From Anthoceros angustus (Eukaryota > Streptophyta > Anthocerotopsida > Anthocerotales > Anthocerotaceae): a DNA stretch of 64,000 nt. Of this stretch, positions 55,700-64,000 are shown one piece after another; within the stretch, counting starts at the first letter, position 1; each line of letters opens with the position of its first letter. Where the stretch lies: the NCBI GenBank assembly GCA_010909165.1, contig VJWM01000117.1:744001-808000 (forward strand), read 5' to 3'. The position numbers and the translations under genes are program-made. The notes beneath the pieces were generated by a model. It had not been told where the DNA came from, ran no database searches, and was given only the letters and a program-made list of their open reading frames with translations.

Positions 55700-56600
55700 G
55701 GGCCCGGGCATTCTAGGATGACCTTGCTGGCCCGCTCGCCCAATTTCCAGGAGCCGAGCATTGGCCCAGTATCAATTTCGGGAGGTGCAGCACCCCTAGC
55801 TGTGAGAACGGCAGCCAGTGTGCCTGACGGTGGCTTACCAACGGCTGAAATGTTGGTCATGCTATGTCATGAAGCCCAGGTTAAAAAGATGTGGAAACCT
55901 GGCCTTCAATGATAGCAGGGTATTCCCAGCAGGGTACGGGGCGGGAAGCCCTTCGTCTCTGCACTGCTATGCAAGCAAAAGGCTTCGCTGTACCTGATTC
56001 TGTGACTTTCATCTGCCTCCTGCAGGCATGTGCAAATGTGAGCACCCCAGCTTTGGACAAGGGAAAGCAGCTGCATGTGCAAGCTAGAGAACGAGGACTC
56101 CGATGTGATGTGTTGATTGCCAACAGTTTGGTGAACATGTATGCATAGTGTGGCACCTTGGAAGATGCTCAGAGACTGTTTGACGCTCGTGGCCAAAAGA
56201 ATGTGGTGACGTGGACTGCCATGATTGCAGGGTATTCCCAACAGGGTACATCGCGTTTGCAGCTGCAGGAAGAAGGCCTGGCTGCACCTGATTCAGTGAC
56301 ATTTGTGTGTCTCCTGCAGGCATGTGCAAATTTGGCCGCTTTGCATCTCGGAATGTAGCTACATGCGCAGATAATAGAACAAGGGCTTCAAGCTAACGTG
56401 TTTGTAGCTGCCAGCTTGATCAACATGTACGGGAAGTCCGGGAGCAGCGTTGATGCACTGGTGGACAGACAAGGACGGCATGGTGTATAGTTTTCTGGTT
56501 GGGGATGAGAAACATCTCCAGTGTCAAACAAGGCTGAAGCAATCTTCCCCGAAATGAAGAGAGATGGATATGTGCCACATGTAACCTCATAGCACTGGCA
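55700..56600 (+). pseudogene. PPR pseudogene, paralogue of the 31.9-kb PPR gene
   Basis: Recognisable PLS motifs: [46 protein letters not shown] and LIANSLVNMYA. Stop codons interrupt it (TAG after NSLVNMYA; TAG after LAALHLGM). A deletion then joins SLINMYGKSGSS to an E-type tail that reads WTDKDGMVYSFLVGDEKH in another frame. A remnant of the N-terminal part is at 55,840. Closest in style to the gene at 31,870-34,044 (WWTDIHGEVHSFLVGDK). Confidence 0.85.
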
Positions 56601-57362
56601 GCCACCATAGGACTCCGGTACAGCGGGTCATGAACTGTTTGTTGCTGGAACAGACGCCAAAATCAGGGTACCATTGCTGTCCGCAGAATTGCAGTAGCCC
56701 TTTGTGGGTTCTGCCATAGTGGAATCCCTGCAAGAAGGGAAGGGCCTTGCTCCTAAGTAGTTTGTCATACAGGGAAAATCGAGGCTGGATGTAAGCCAAA
56801 GGGGGTGGTGAAGGAGGTTATCCCTCCATAGCTGCCGGCAGGTTAGGGCTAGACGAGGCCTAGTTCACATGTAAGAACGCTCTACTTGTGCTGCTTCTGC
56901 CTGTTTCTGGCTTTTGGCCATGCCGGACGGTTTCTGCCGATGGCGTGATTCTGAGGCCTCGCAGCCTTCTGGATTACAATGAAGCTTGGCTCGGAGGTTG
57001 AAAGCAAAAAGGCCTGAAAAAGCACTGAAAATCCCAGCTCCGATTATGCGGTAATGAATTTACCTGAAGGAAGAACGCATAATGAGATGCTTTCGGTAGA
57101 CGCAATTCTGCAATCTGCTGTTGGACGGAGGCGAAGGGTTGAAGCGCCCAGAAGGGATGATGGCCGCGAGGAGGGCGGTGGCGCCCTCCCCCCTCTGTTC
57201 CTGGAGGTCATCCTACGCCCGGCGGAGCCAGGCACCCTCGGTGATTCGCGGGTGCGCCCAAGGTCGCATTCATCGCAGGTCCGAGATGCATGTAGCCTCC
57301 TCGGTATCGGATGGCGGGCTCCCGCGATTCCTGTATGCTCATCTTCTTCTTGTAGTGTCTGC
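56601..57362. other. 5' flank of the methyltransferase gene, possible leader exon
   Basis: No separate gene seen. A frame from ATG 57,157 (MMAARRAVAPSPLCSW) looks like an organelle-targeting peptide. It could splice from a GT at 57,277 (after CGCAG) to an AG at 57,354, entering the methyltransferase frame upstream of the ATG at 57,363. This is a tentative alternative start. Confidence 0.35.
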
Positions 57363-58364
57363 ATGGCAGCTGTGCAGAATGGAAGCAAGGAGCTCGTCAC
57401 GGACGTGAGTAAGAGACCACACGAGACGCTTCAGTCGGGTCTCAAGCTTCTCAATGTTGTCTTGGTATCACCTCAGGTATGTAGCTCCATTCAAGCTTTC
57501 TTCACTCATTCTTCTGCTACGTGGTGGTCATGACCAGCTTGCTCTCAGATCCCCGGCAACACAGGCAGCATTGCCAGGACATGTGCCGCTGCGGAAGTCG
57601 CATTACACTTAGTCGAGGTACTCCCAGTCTCTTGGAAGCAGCTGAACTGCATCCTCTACTCGTGGTTGCTTGGCATAAACCTATCCTCCGTGTCTGTGTT
57701 CCAGCCTCTAGGGTACCAGATTTCAGACGCAAAGCTCAAGCGAGCTGGCTTGGATTACTGGCCGTATCCTAACCACAGGCTAGGGCCTGCCTTTCTTCTT
57801 CCTCCCTTGCTCATTCTGTTCAGGAGCAGCTTGACCTAACCTGCTACAGATACGTTGTAGTTCGGATACACCCGAGCTGGGACGAGTTCTTCCAGTACTT
57901 CCTGAAGCAGGAAGGTGAAAAGAGATTGGTGGCGTTCACCAAGAGAGGCACGACGTTGTATACGGTACACTCGTGTTACTCTTGTCTGCTCTTCACAGGC
58001 TGTAAGGTGGTGCTGTGGTGGTGCTGTGGTGGTGCTGTGGTGGTGCTGTGGTGGTGCTGTGGTGATGCTGTGCGTGTGTCGGACTGGCCAGGATGTCACG
58101 TACAGGCCTGGGGACTGGTTATTGTTTGGGTCGGAGGTTGATGGCCTTCCAAGTGCAGCCATTCGAGAGAGCACCGATGGAGTGCATGCAGGCGGTGCGG
58201 CTCGCATTCCCATCTGCGAGACCTACGTCAGATGCTTGAACCTTTCAGTGTCTGTGGGGATTGGAGTCTACGAAGCACTCCGCCAGCTTGATCAAGTAGC
58301 TAGCCTGGACAGGTCCGGACGAGATGAAGAGCCGGCCATGGTAGATGGTGGTGGCTTTGTGTGA
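57363..58364 (+). CDS. TrmL/SPOUT-type tRNA 2'-O-methyltransferase, 5 exons
   Basis: SAM-dependent methyltransferase of the SpoU/TrmL type, which in bacteria methylates the ribose of nucleotide 34 in certain leucine tRNAs. Exons: 57,363-57,476, 57,549-57,617, 57,705-57,763, 57,850-57,964 and 58,092-58,364 (209 aa). Motif 1: PQIPGNTGSIARTCAAAEVALHLV spans the first splice (Asn and Arg of NTGSIARTC are conserved). Middle: SDAKLKRAGLDYWPY, EKRLVAFTKRGTTLY, PGDWLLFGSEVDGLP. Knot motifs 2 and 3: ARIPICETYVRCLNLSVSVG and IGVYEALRQL. All introns are GT-AG and short. An upstream leader exon with a targeting peptide is possible, so the product may go to an organelle or the cytosol. Confidence 0.9.
58006..58071. 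repeat. 11-bp tandem repeat inside an intron
   Basis: Five exact units of GGTGGTGCTGT and a sixth with one change (GGTGATGCTGT), within intron 4 of the methyltransferase gene and close to its acceptor. Confidence 0.95.
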
Positions 58365-58999
58365 ATCTTCAGAGTCCAATTGCAAGCGTGACACTCTGGA
58401 ATGCTGCTTTGCGATCGAATCATATGGGACGTGAAGGTCATTGCCTCTTAGGCCCTGCAAAGAACTCCACACTGCAAACTCTGGCGTTGGTTGAATTTAA
58501 ATTACCATTTAATTTACCGTTATCAGTCATGTATCTGTAGTGCGCGTAAAGTCCAATCCCTGCTCAACATGACCTCATACATAGGTTGCTCACACTCGTC
58601 ACGATACCGATGACTCTTACACGGTTTTTATGGGGGAAATGAAGACTTTATGGGTACCTATTCGATGTTACCGGCTTGACACGACATGCTTATTTACCAG
58701 CCTAGCTAGCTGTCATTCTGATGTTTTATCCCGTTATGTTGCACGGGCTTCCCGTCCCGTCCATTCTGTCAGTTTCTCCCGTTCCGATATATTTTTCGGA
58801 ATTTCCCGTTTCTCCCGTTAAATAATAACGGGTTCTTGAACCACGCCGTTCAGTTTCAACGGGCTTTGTATTTATAGCATTCAATTCACTATTATCAGAA
58901 ATGTACAGTGCACTTAAGACTAACCCCAAGTTGACATATTGTCAATACTTGAAAGAAAATTAATGCTGGCTCGCGGAATAGGAAGACCACAGTTATTAT
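58365..58999. other. No gene seen; CCCGT-rich low-complexity patch
   Basis: Two similar AT-rich pieces (about 58,515-58,560 and 58,885-58,930, sharing TTATCAG and TGTA(C/T)(C/A)TG(T/C)AGTGC) flank a stretch rich in CCCGT and ACGGG (58,725-58,865). The arrangement resembles an inserted repeat but I cannot name a family. Confidence 0.35.
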
Positions 59000-60730
59000 T
59001 TGTCGGTAACGGTACAGATCCGCATGTTGGGCCTTTCACATCGACGACGACAAAAATGCTCTCTTGAGGACGAGTTCTTCTCACATGAGCTCTCATTGCA
59101 AGGATTGAGGGTCAAGCTCTCCAAGTGCAGAGTTTGGTCTCCGTCGAGGCCCCTACTTTACAATTCCTCGCTCGTAAGATTGCTTCTGCTCCAAGGTTAT
59201 GGATTTTGGTTGCCCCATTTGGATATCTCAACTTTGATGGGAGCTTTTCGGACCAGGCATTGGCAGATGACCTTTCCCACATCAAAGACCTTCCTTTGCT
59301 GGAGGACCCTCAAGTGGCTTTTGGCATTCTCTCCTCATGCTTTGCCAAACGCCTAGGTTACCTTATCCACACATATTGCCTCTTTCTGCACTTCTTCTAT
59401 TTCGTCTAAAGGAATTCGATAAGAAGATCATGGGTGTCTTGGGACAAATTCTAGGCCCAAAGGCTTTTGAGTGTGCAGCAGGAAATCTAGCATGTCGGCA
59501 AGCATCCTTGCTGATAGCTTATGGCGGGACAAGTCTGGTTTCCATGGAGAAATCCTCGCCATCGGCGTTTTTGGGCAGCTGGGCTTTGTCTGCCTTTGCT
59601 CTAGCCTCGCGTTCTTGCTTCAGAATAAGCCCTTTTTGGAAGACTTCGTATCAAGAGTTGAAGAAGAAACCTTCTCTCTTCAAGTGTCCCGAAGACAAGC
59701 TAGAGATATGTTATCAATGAAAGCAAGACAACTCTTCCCTCCTTTCATGACCTTCCTCAACTATGGTTTCAGGGGGTTGCAAGCATCCTTACTTCACAAA
59801 CAACTTGGCCAGGCTTTCCAGTCCATCCTTTCAGACCCTTATATTCCAAGGAACACAAGAGCCCATCTCTGCTCTTGTTATGGGAAGGGTGTAGAAGCTT
59901 GACTATTGGCTTGTCCATGCATACGGGGATTTCACATCGCACCTACAACCTTCACTACAACGATGCGCTTCCGTCTGGGCTTCGTTTAGCCAGTGGCTTT
60001 GCCTTGGTCGCATCTGGAGTGCAGCTTGCTCGTTGTCATAATGGAGGTCAATGTATTGCCACCCATGATGCCATTCATGACGTTAGGTTTACAATGGCTC
60101 GTGAAAGTGGTTATATGGCTTGGAGGGAGCGTTGGTATGTTTTACGTACATGAAAGACGGTCATAGCCCGACTTGTACCTCGTCCAGAGTAACCAAGTCT
60201 CAGTGGCAGACGTGGTGGTTACTGACCCTACACGGGAATCCACCTCTGAACAGGTTATCCTAAACCGTCCAGGCTGGGCGGCAACTAGAGCGGCGGCTTT
60301 CAAGGTTACTAAGTATAGGGGAATGCAGTCAGGTCACCTATTCATTCCGCTTGCGTTGGAGACTTATGGACATTGGCTAAAGACTTCAATAAATTTATCA
60401 AGTCCTCTGCCAAAACATACCATGCAAGGAGATATGGAGTGGGACTACCTCTCTCCTATTTCACAACGTTCTTTCGGCAAGGGGAATCCATTACCCTTCA
60501 AAGGGCACTTGCAGGGGCTATCTTATAGACAATAGTGACTGCTGGAGATGCATCCTCGACTAGTTCAGTGTGTAGGCCATTCAATCTCCTCAGTTATGAC
60601 ATTATAGGTCCTATATGTGACTTTAGACATGGGAGCTTAGTTGCTCCTTCTTTCCCATGACCCTTTGAAGGAAGGAGTTCCGTTGCGGGTCTTCCTTTAG
60701 TAGATGGGTTCACCCATCTCCTGTTTCCTT
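59000..60730 (+). mobile_element. LINE-like retroelement, longest remnant (copy 3)
   Basis: Frameshifted reverse-transcriptase polyprotein, C-terminal half. Pieces in order: FFSHELSLQGLRVKLSKCRVW; DQALADDLSHIKDLPLLEDP then VAFGILSSCFAKR (59,125-59,350); FDKKIMGVLGQILGPKAFE; LLIAYGGTSLVS and FLGSWALSAFALA; SGFALVASGVQLARCHNGGQ; HDAIHDVRFTMARESGYMAW; and HLFIPLALETYGHW. The 3' hairpin AGATGGGTTCACCCATCT is at 60,702-60,719, before TTAATAAAAAC. The N-terminal and core catalytic parts of the reverse transcriptase are missing. The order fits non-LTR elements whose polyprotein ends in a conserved PLALET(Y/F)G motif. Confidence 0.75.
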
Positions 60731-61365
60731 AATAAAAACTACTGCAGCTTGGAAATATGAACCCATGTGCTACTACGCTCTTAGAATTCAGCTATGGGCA
60801 AATGGACAGTTTGCTTCGTATCCAATATAGCACATATATGTACATGGGCTTCTTGGCCGCGCATGCCGGTTTAACCACCTAGTTCTTGGTTTTCTATACT
60901 AGACGTTAGGTTGTCGGGTTGACTACGAAGGGCCTGTGGCCGGCGTCCTGTTTCACCATGGACGCATATTACGTACTTGGGGCTTCCGATATCGAGCGAA
61001 GGCAAAGAAGCTCACAGAACCCGGAAACCGAGAACGTGGACCCTGGTTGGTGGCCGCCTTGCCCTAACTCTCTCCCATAACGAAAGACGCACCTATGTAA
61101 GGGGCCGCCCGTACTCCTTTCTCCGGGTAATTTGTAGTACTTAGTTTGTCCCTTGTTATTAGGGAGCTCTTTGTTCAAGTTTGCTTCCATTTCATCACCT
61201 ACCGGTTGTGTTGATCCATAATTGGTGTGAATGGTGTTGTGAAACCAAAGGGTTTGGCGGTTTGGTTTAGGTCTAAGGTTTTGGGTTCGCTGCTCTCGCT
61301 GGGTGGACATGGTCCAGGAGGGATGATGTGCGAGGGGGGCGATAGTTCAGGCGGGAAAGCTTATC
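60731..61365. other. mTERF 5' flank, no gene seen
   Basis: About 600 bp after the retroelement hairpin. I see no gene. The mTERF promoter should lie in the right part. Confidence 0.35.
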
Positions 61366-63681
61366 ATGTGGTGCAATGTGCACTGTAGGCGAGCAGCAGG
61401 CAGACTGCTAGGCAAGTTCAGGGCTAGCCAGCAGCAGTATGACAATGGATCAGCTGACTTGCCTCCCATATTGTCTCCGCTTCGAATGTCAAAGCAGTAT
61501 CATACCTTGATGTACCTCAATGCTGCCAGTGTTCTGAGGAGGGAAGCACATTTCCTGAACTGTTCATATCAACTACTACTGCCTTCGAATGGTGGGGAGT
61601 CTTTGCAGAAGTGGGATCCGTGTTACAGGTTTCTAGGAGGACGGCATGTGGGAACCAGAGCACAGCCTGATACTGTGCTTGATGTCCAGGCCCCGAGAGT
61701 GTTGAAGATCTTCACATATGAGATAGAAGCAGGTGCTGATTGTCTGCAAAGCTACCTGGAATATTGCAAGAATGTCAACCCAGCGTATACTGCTTTCATA
61801 ACCAGGAACGCTCCAAGTTTTGTCAGAAAGCTAGTTTCAGCTGTAAAGCATGATCAGGTGTTTCAGGAATTGCTACTGGATTGTAAGGGGAAGAACAGCA
61901 AGACTGATTTGCTACGGCTTTGTACTGAAGATTACCTCAATAGACATGACATAAATGAGGTAGAACCGTTTCTAGAGAGCATTGGCCTGGATCCCAGGAG
62001 AATTGCTGAGACCTTGGCTACGACATCCTTTGAGCTGGACGGGGATTGTGGCCTGCTGGCCCTGGCAGCTGAACTGGAAAGACATGGACTACCTATGACC
62101 AGCTTGTGGCAACTAATAGAGAAAGACAGCATGACACTTCTGAAGTGCACTCCTGGTGATCTGCGGGAGAGGATTTTGTCCCTGCAGAGGCTGGGAGTTC
62201 CAACCCATCATGTGGTGGACGTGTTGCAAGTTTGCCCTAGGGTTCTGAGGACCAATTTAGAAGAAAAGCTGCAACCTTTGCTGCAATGTGTAGAAAAAAT
62301 TGGACTGGGTAAGGAGGTCATTGGATCCCTCCTGAGGTATGATCCTGAGGAAGTGATTCGAGACAATGGAAGCAAAGCATCTGACAATATCCAGTTTCTC
62401 TGGGACGTGGGGGTGTCCACGTTGCAGATCTCGAAAACATTACAAAGCCACCCACAATTGGTAGTGAAGGGCCATCTGGCACCCCAGGTGGAGTATCTGC
62501 AGACGTTTGGAATTGATATCAAGAGTATTATTGCCTCTAACCCATCCTTTCTTGGCAGTAGTCCTGAGAAGAATCTGCAGCCCAAGATAGAATTCCTGGA
62601 GAAAATTGGTGTCCCGAGGAAGAGACTATCTTCAATATTCCAGCGGTGCCCACAAATTCTTGGTCTCAGCATTGCAAAGATTTTGCTACCTAAACTGCAG
62701 TTCTTGCGTGACAGAGGGGTGGCTGAAAGTAGTATTGGTTCTGTCATTGACCGTTGCCCACAACTTCTGTATTACAGCATCCAAAAGAACATGATGCCTA
62801 AAGTTGCGTACCTAGAGAGCCTAGGTGTAGACATCAAAAGGGTATTTGAAAAGGCCCCAGGCATTATGGAGTTGAGCATTGAAAGTTCTATGGTCCCTAA
62901 GGTTGAGTTCCTGTTGTCCATTGGGATTGAGAAACAAGTGGTTGGCAGGATGATTTCATCATGCCCAATTCTTATGTTAAGAAGTGTGGAAGGGTCGTTG
63001 AAGCCAACTTTGGATTTTTTCCGAGGGATAGGGTTGCAGGATGATAAGTTGTGCAGACTGGTGGTTAGCCGACCTCGTGTCTTTACACATGCTGTGGATG
63101 GAAGCCTTGCAGCATTGGTCAAACTCCTGCTGGATTTAGGTTTCCAGGAAGGATCAATTGCTATGGGCAATGGTGTAGCATGCTGTTTCAGCGTTGGTGC
63201 CACTACAGTGAGAGCTCGATACCAGCATCTTTTAAGCTTCGGGTTTTCTAGGTCTGATGTCACATCCTTAGTTATGCGGCAGCCTTCCATTTTCCATGTG
63301 AAGGAGGATTGCATTACAGACAAGATGAATTTTTTCAGGGACATAGGGCTTCCTTTGGCTGCCATAGTCCGCACTCCAGCATTCCTAAGCTACAGTCTTG
63401 AACAGCGAATGAAACCTCGATGGAGAGTGATTCAATGGCTCAAACAGACGGGGCACTTGAAGAGGGACTACTCCTGGGGGACAATTTTTGTGGTGTCGGA
63501 GAAGTCGTTTGCTGAGCAATTTCTGAGTTGTCATCCTGAAGCTAATGCTGTGTTTATAGGCATTTCTGACGAAATCTTGTGTAACCAGTCACCATTCGAT
63601 TGTCTTCACAATTTGCAAATGGAGACAGATCCAGAGGTTGATAGTGATTCCGAGGGTCAAGTTTGCGCAGCTGCAGGATGA
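61366..63681 (+). CDS. mTERF-domain protein, intronless (771 aa)
   Basis: Organelle nucleic-acid-binding protein of the mitochondrial transcription termination factor family, which in plants acts in organelle transcription, splicing or ribosome assembly. Starts MWCNVHCRRAAGRLLGKFR, Arg-rich, fitting organelle import. From about residue 270 to 690 it has roughly ten mTERF motifs: paired helices with a Pro-containing centre, for example IFQRCPQILGLSIAKILLPK, VIDRCPQLLYYSIQKNMMPK and KAPGIMELSIESSMVPK. An N-terminal stretch (residues 100-260) is helical with no clear motif. It is longer than many mTERFs (300-600 aa). The C-terminus is acidic (DPEVDSDSEG). No intron. Confidence 0.92.
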   Translation: MWCNVHCRRAAGRLLGKFRASQQQYDNGSADLPPILSPLRMSKQYHTLMYLNAASVLRREAHFLNCSYQLLLPSNGGESLQKWDPCYRFLGGRHVGTRAQPDTVLDVQAPRVLKIFTYEIEAGADCLQSYLEYCKNVNPAYTAFITRNAPSFVRKLVSAVKHDQVFQELLLDCKGKNSKTDLLRLCTEDYLNRHDINEVEPFLESIGLDPRRIAETLATTSFELDGDCGLLALAAELERHGLPMTSLWQLIEKDSMTLLKCTPGDLRERILSLQRLGVPTHHVVDVLQVCPRVLRTNLEEKLQPLLQCVEKIGLGKEVIGSLLRYDPEEVIRDNGSKASDNIQFLWDVGVSTLQISKTLQSHPQLVVKGHLAPQVEYLQTFGIDIKSIIASNPSFLGSSPEKNLQPKIEFLEKIGVPRKRLSSIFQRCPQILGLSIAKILLPKLQFLRDRGVAESSIGSVIDRCPQLLYYSIQKNMMPKVAYLESLGVDIKRVFEKAPGIMELSIESSMVPKVEFLLSIGIEKQVVGRMISSCPILMLRSVEGSLKPTLDFFRGIGLQDDKLCRLVVSRPRVFTHAVDGSLAALVKLLLDLGFQEGSIAMGNGVACCFSVGATTVRARYQHLLSFGFSRSDVTSLVMRQPSIFHVKEDCITDKMNFFRDIGLPLAAIVRTPAFLSYSLEQRMKPRWRVIQWLKQTGHLKRDYSWGTIFVVSEKSFAEQFLSCHPEANAVFIGISDEILCNQSPFDCLHNLQMETDPEVDSDSEGQVCAAAG

Positions 63682-64000
63682 TACTGTTTGATGTTTTAGT
63701 CCACCATGCGAAGCAACTGGTTTTGTTCCGCAAATTATATCGTGAAAGGGAAAAACTCGGATGCAGGCTTTAACGTCGAGATGCCATTTAATACCCAGGT
63801 GACGGTTGTCATAGCCTGCGGAATGCTTATCTGGACTACCCAAGGCTATGTGAGGTTCCCAGACACGGGATGGAAACAGCAGAATATGGCAAAGTCTGGG
63901 GTTCTCAATCTCATGTTCCCAGACAACTTATTTCCGCTAAATCCTCTACCCACTGCGGTATCAAACTCCATCCCTGTGCAACCAGGCTCCGTGGTACAGC
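63682..64000. other. mTERF 3' flank to window end
   Basis: No gene recognised in the last 319 bases. Confidence 0.4.

Overview
This is nuclear DNA of a land plant with a compact genome. Genes carry short spliceosomal introns (about 60-240 bp) with plant-type signals. There are plastid-function genes (CRR6, plastid S13, PPR, mTERF) and PPR genes that are long single exons. The best guess for the group is a hornwort, with a lycophyte or fern as alternatives. The reasons are gene density, the abundance of PLS-type PPR genes, and one DYW-like editing domain that ends in Gly-Arg-Pro instead of Asp-Tyr-Trp, a variant I associate with lineages that do U-to-C organelle RNA editing. This is inference from sequence style, not a database match.

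Region 1 (1-17.2 kb) is a dense gene block: calmodulin (+), an unrecognised 275-aa coiled-coil protein (-), CRR6 (+), a ROMO1/Mgr2-like mitochondrial membrane protein (-), an E-type PPR protein (-), protoporphyrinogen oxidase with 18 exons (+), acylphosphatase (+), plastid ribosomal protein S13 (-) and an AAK1/NAK-like protein kinase (-). I rebuilt exon structures by hand; all total coding lengths are multiples of three.

Region 2 (17.7-31.4 kb) is rearranged. It holds a LINE-like retroelement 3' end and three partly overlapping copies of a block containing a dead DHX37-type helicase piece and an unknown repeat, with tails of a PPR DYW domain attached. Beyond it lie a PPR gene whose 5' half and upstream neighbour are tandemly duplicated (about 2.16 kb unit), and a 620-aa coiled-coil gene of unknown function. 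Almost every junction I can resolve shows 6-9 bp of microhomology.

Region 3 (31.8-40 kb) has an intact PPR gene (+), fragments of a papain-like protease pseudogene, a long AT-rich stretch, and an intact intronless GH46 chitosanase (-) very close to Streptomyces enzymes, followed by a degenerate tandem array. The chitosanase is the strongest candidate for horizontal transfer.

Region 4 (40.5-49.5 kb) is two nested tandem duplications of AT-rich repeat DNA with CTG-rich low-complexity islands. No gene is recognised there.

Region 5 (49.6-64 kb) has a three-unit polyubiquitin gene with unusually diverged units, transposon debris, two more LINE-like remnants, a PPR pseudogene, a TrmL-type tRNA 2'-O-methyltransferase (+, 5 exons) and a large mTERF protein (+). 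Near-identical repeat copies in regions 2 and 4 differ mostly at CAG/CTG/CCG sites and homopolymers. This suggests either a CHG-methylation-linked mutation pattern or long-read base-calling error, so frameshifts inside repeats should be treated with care.
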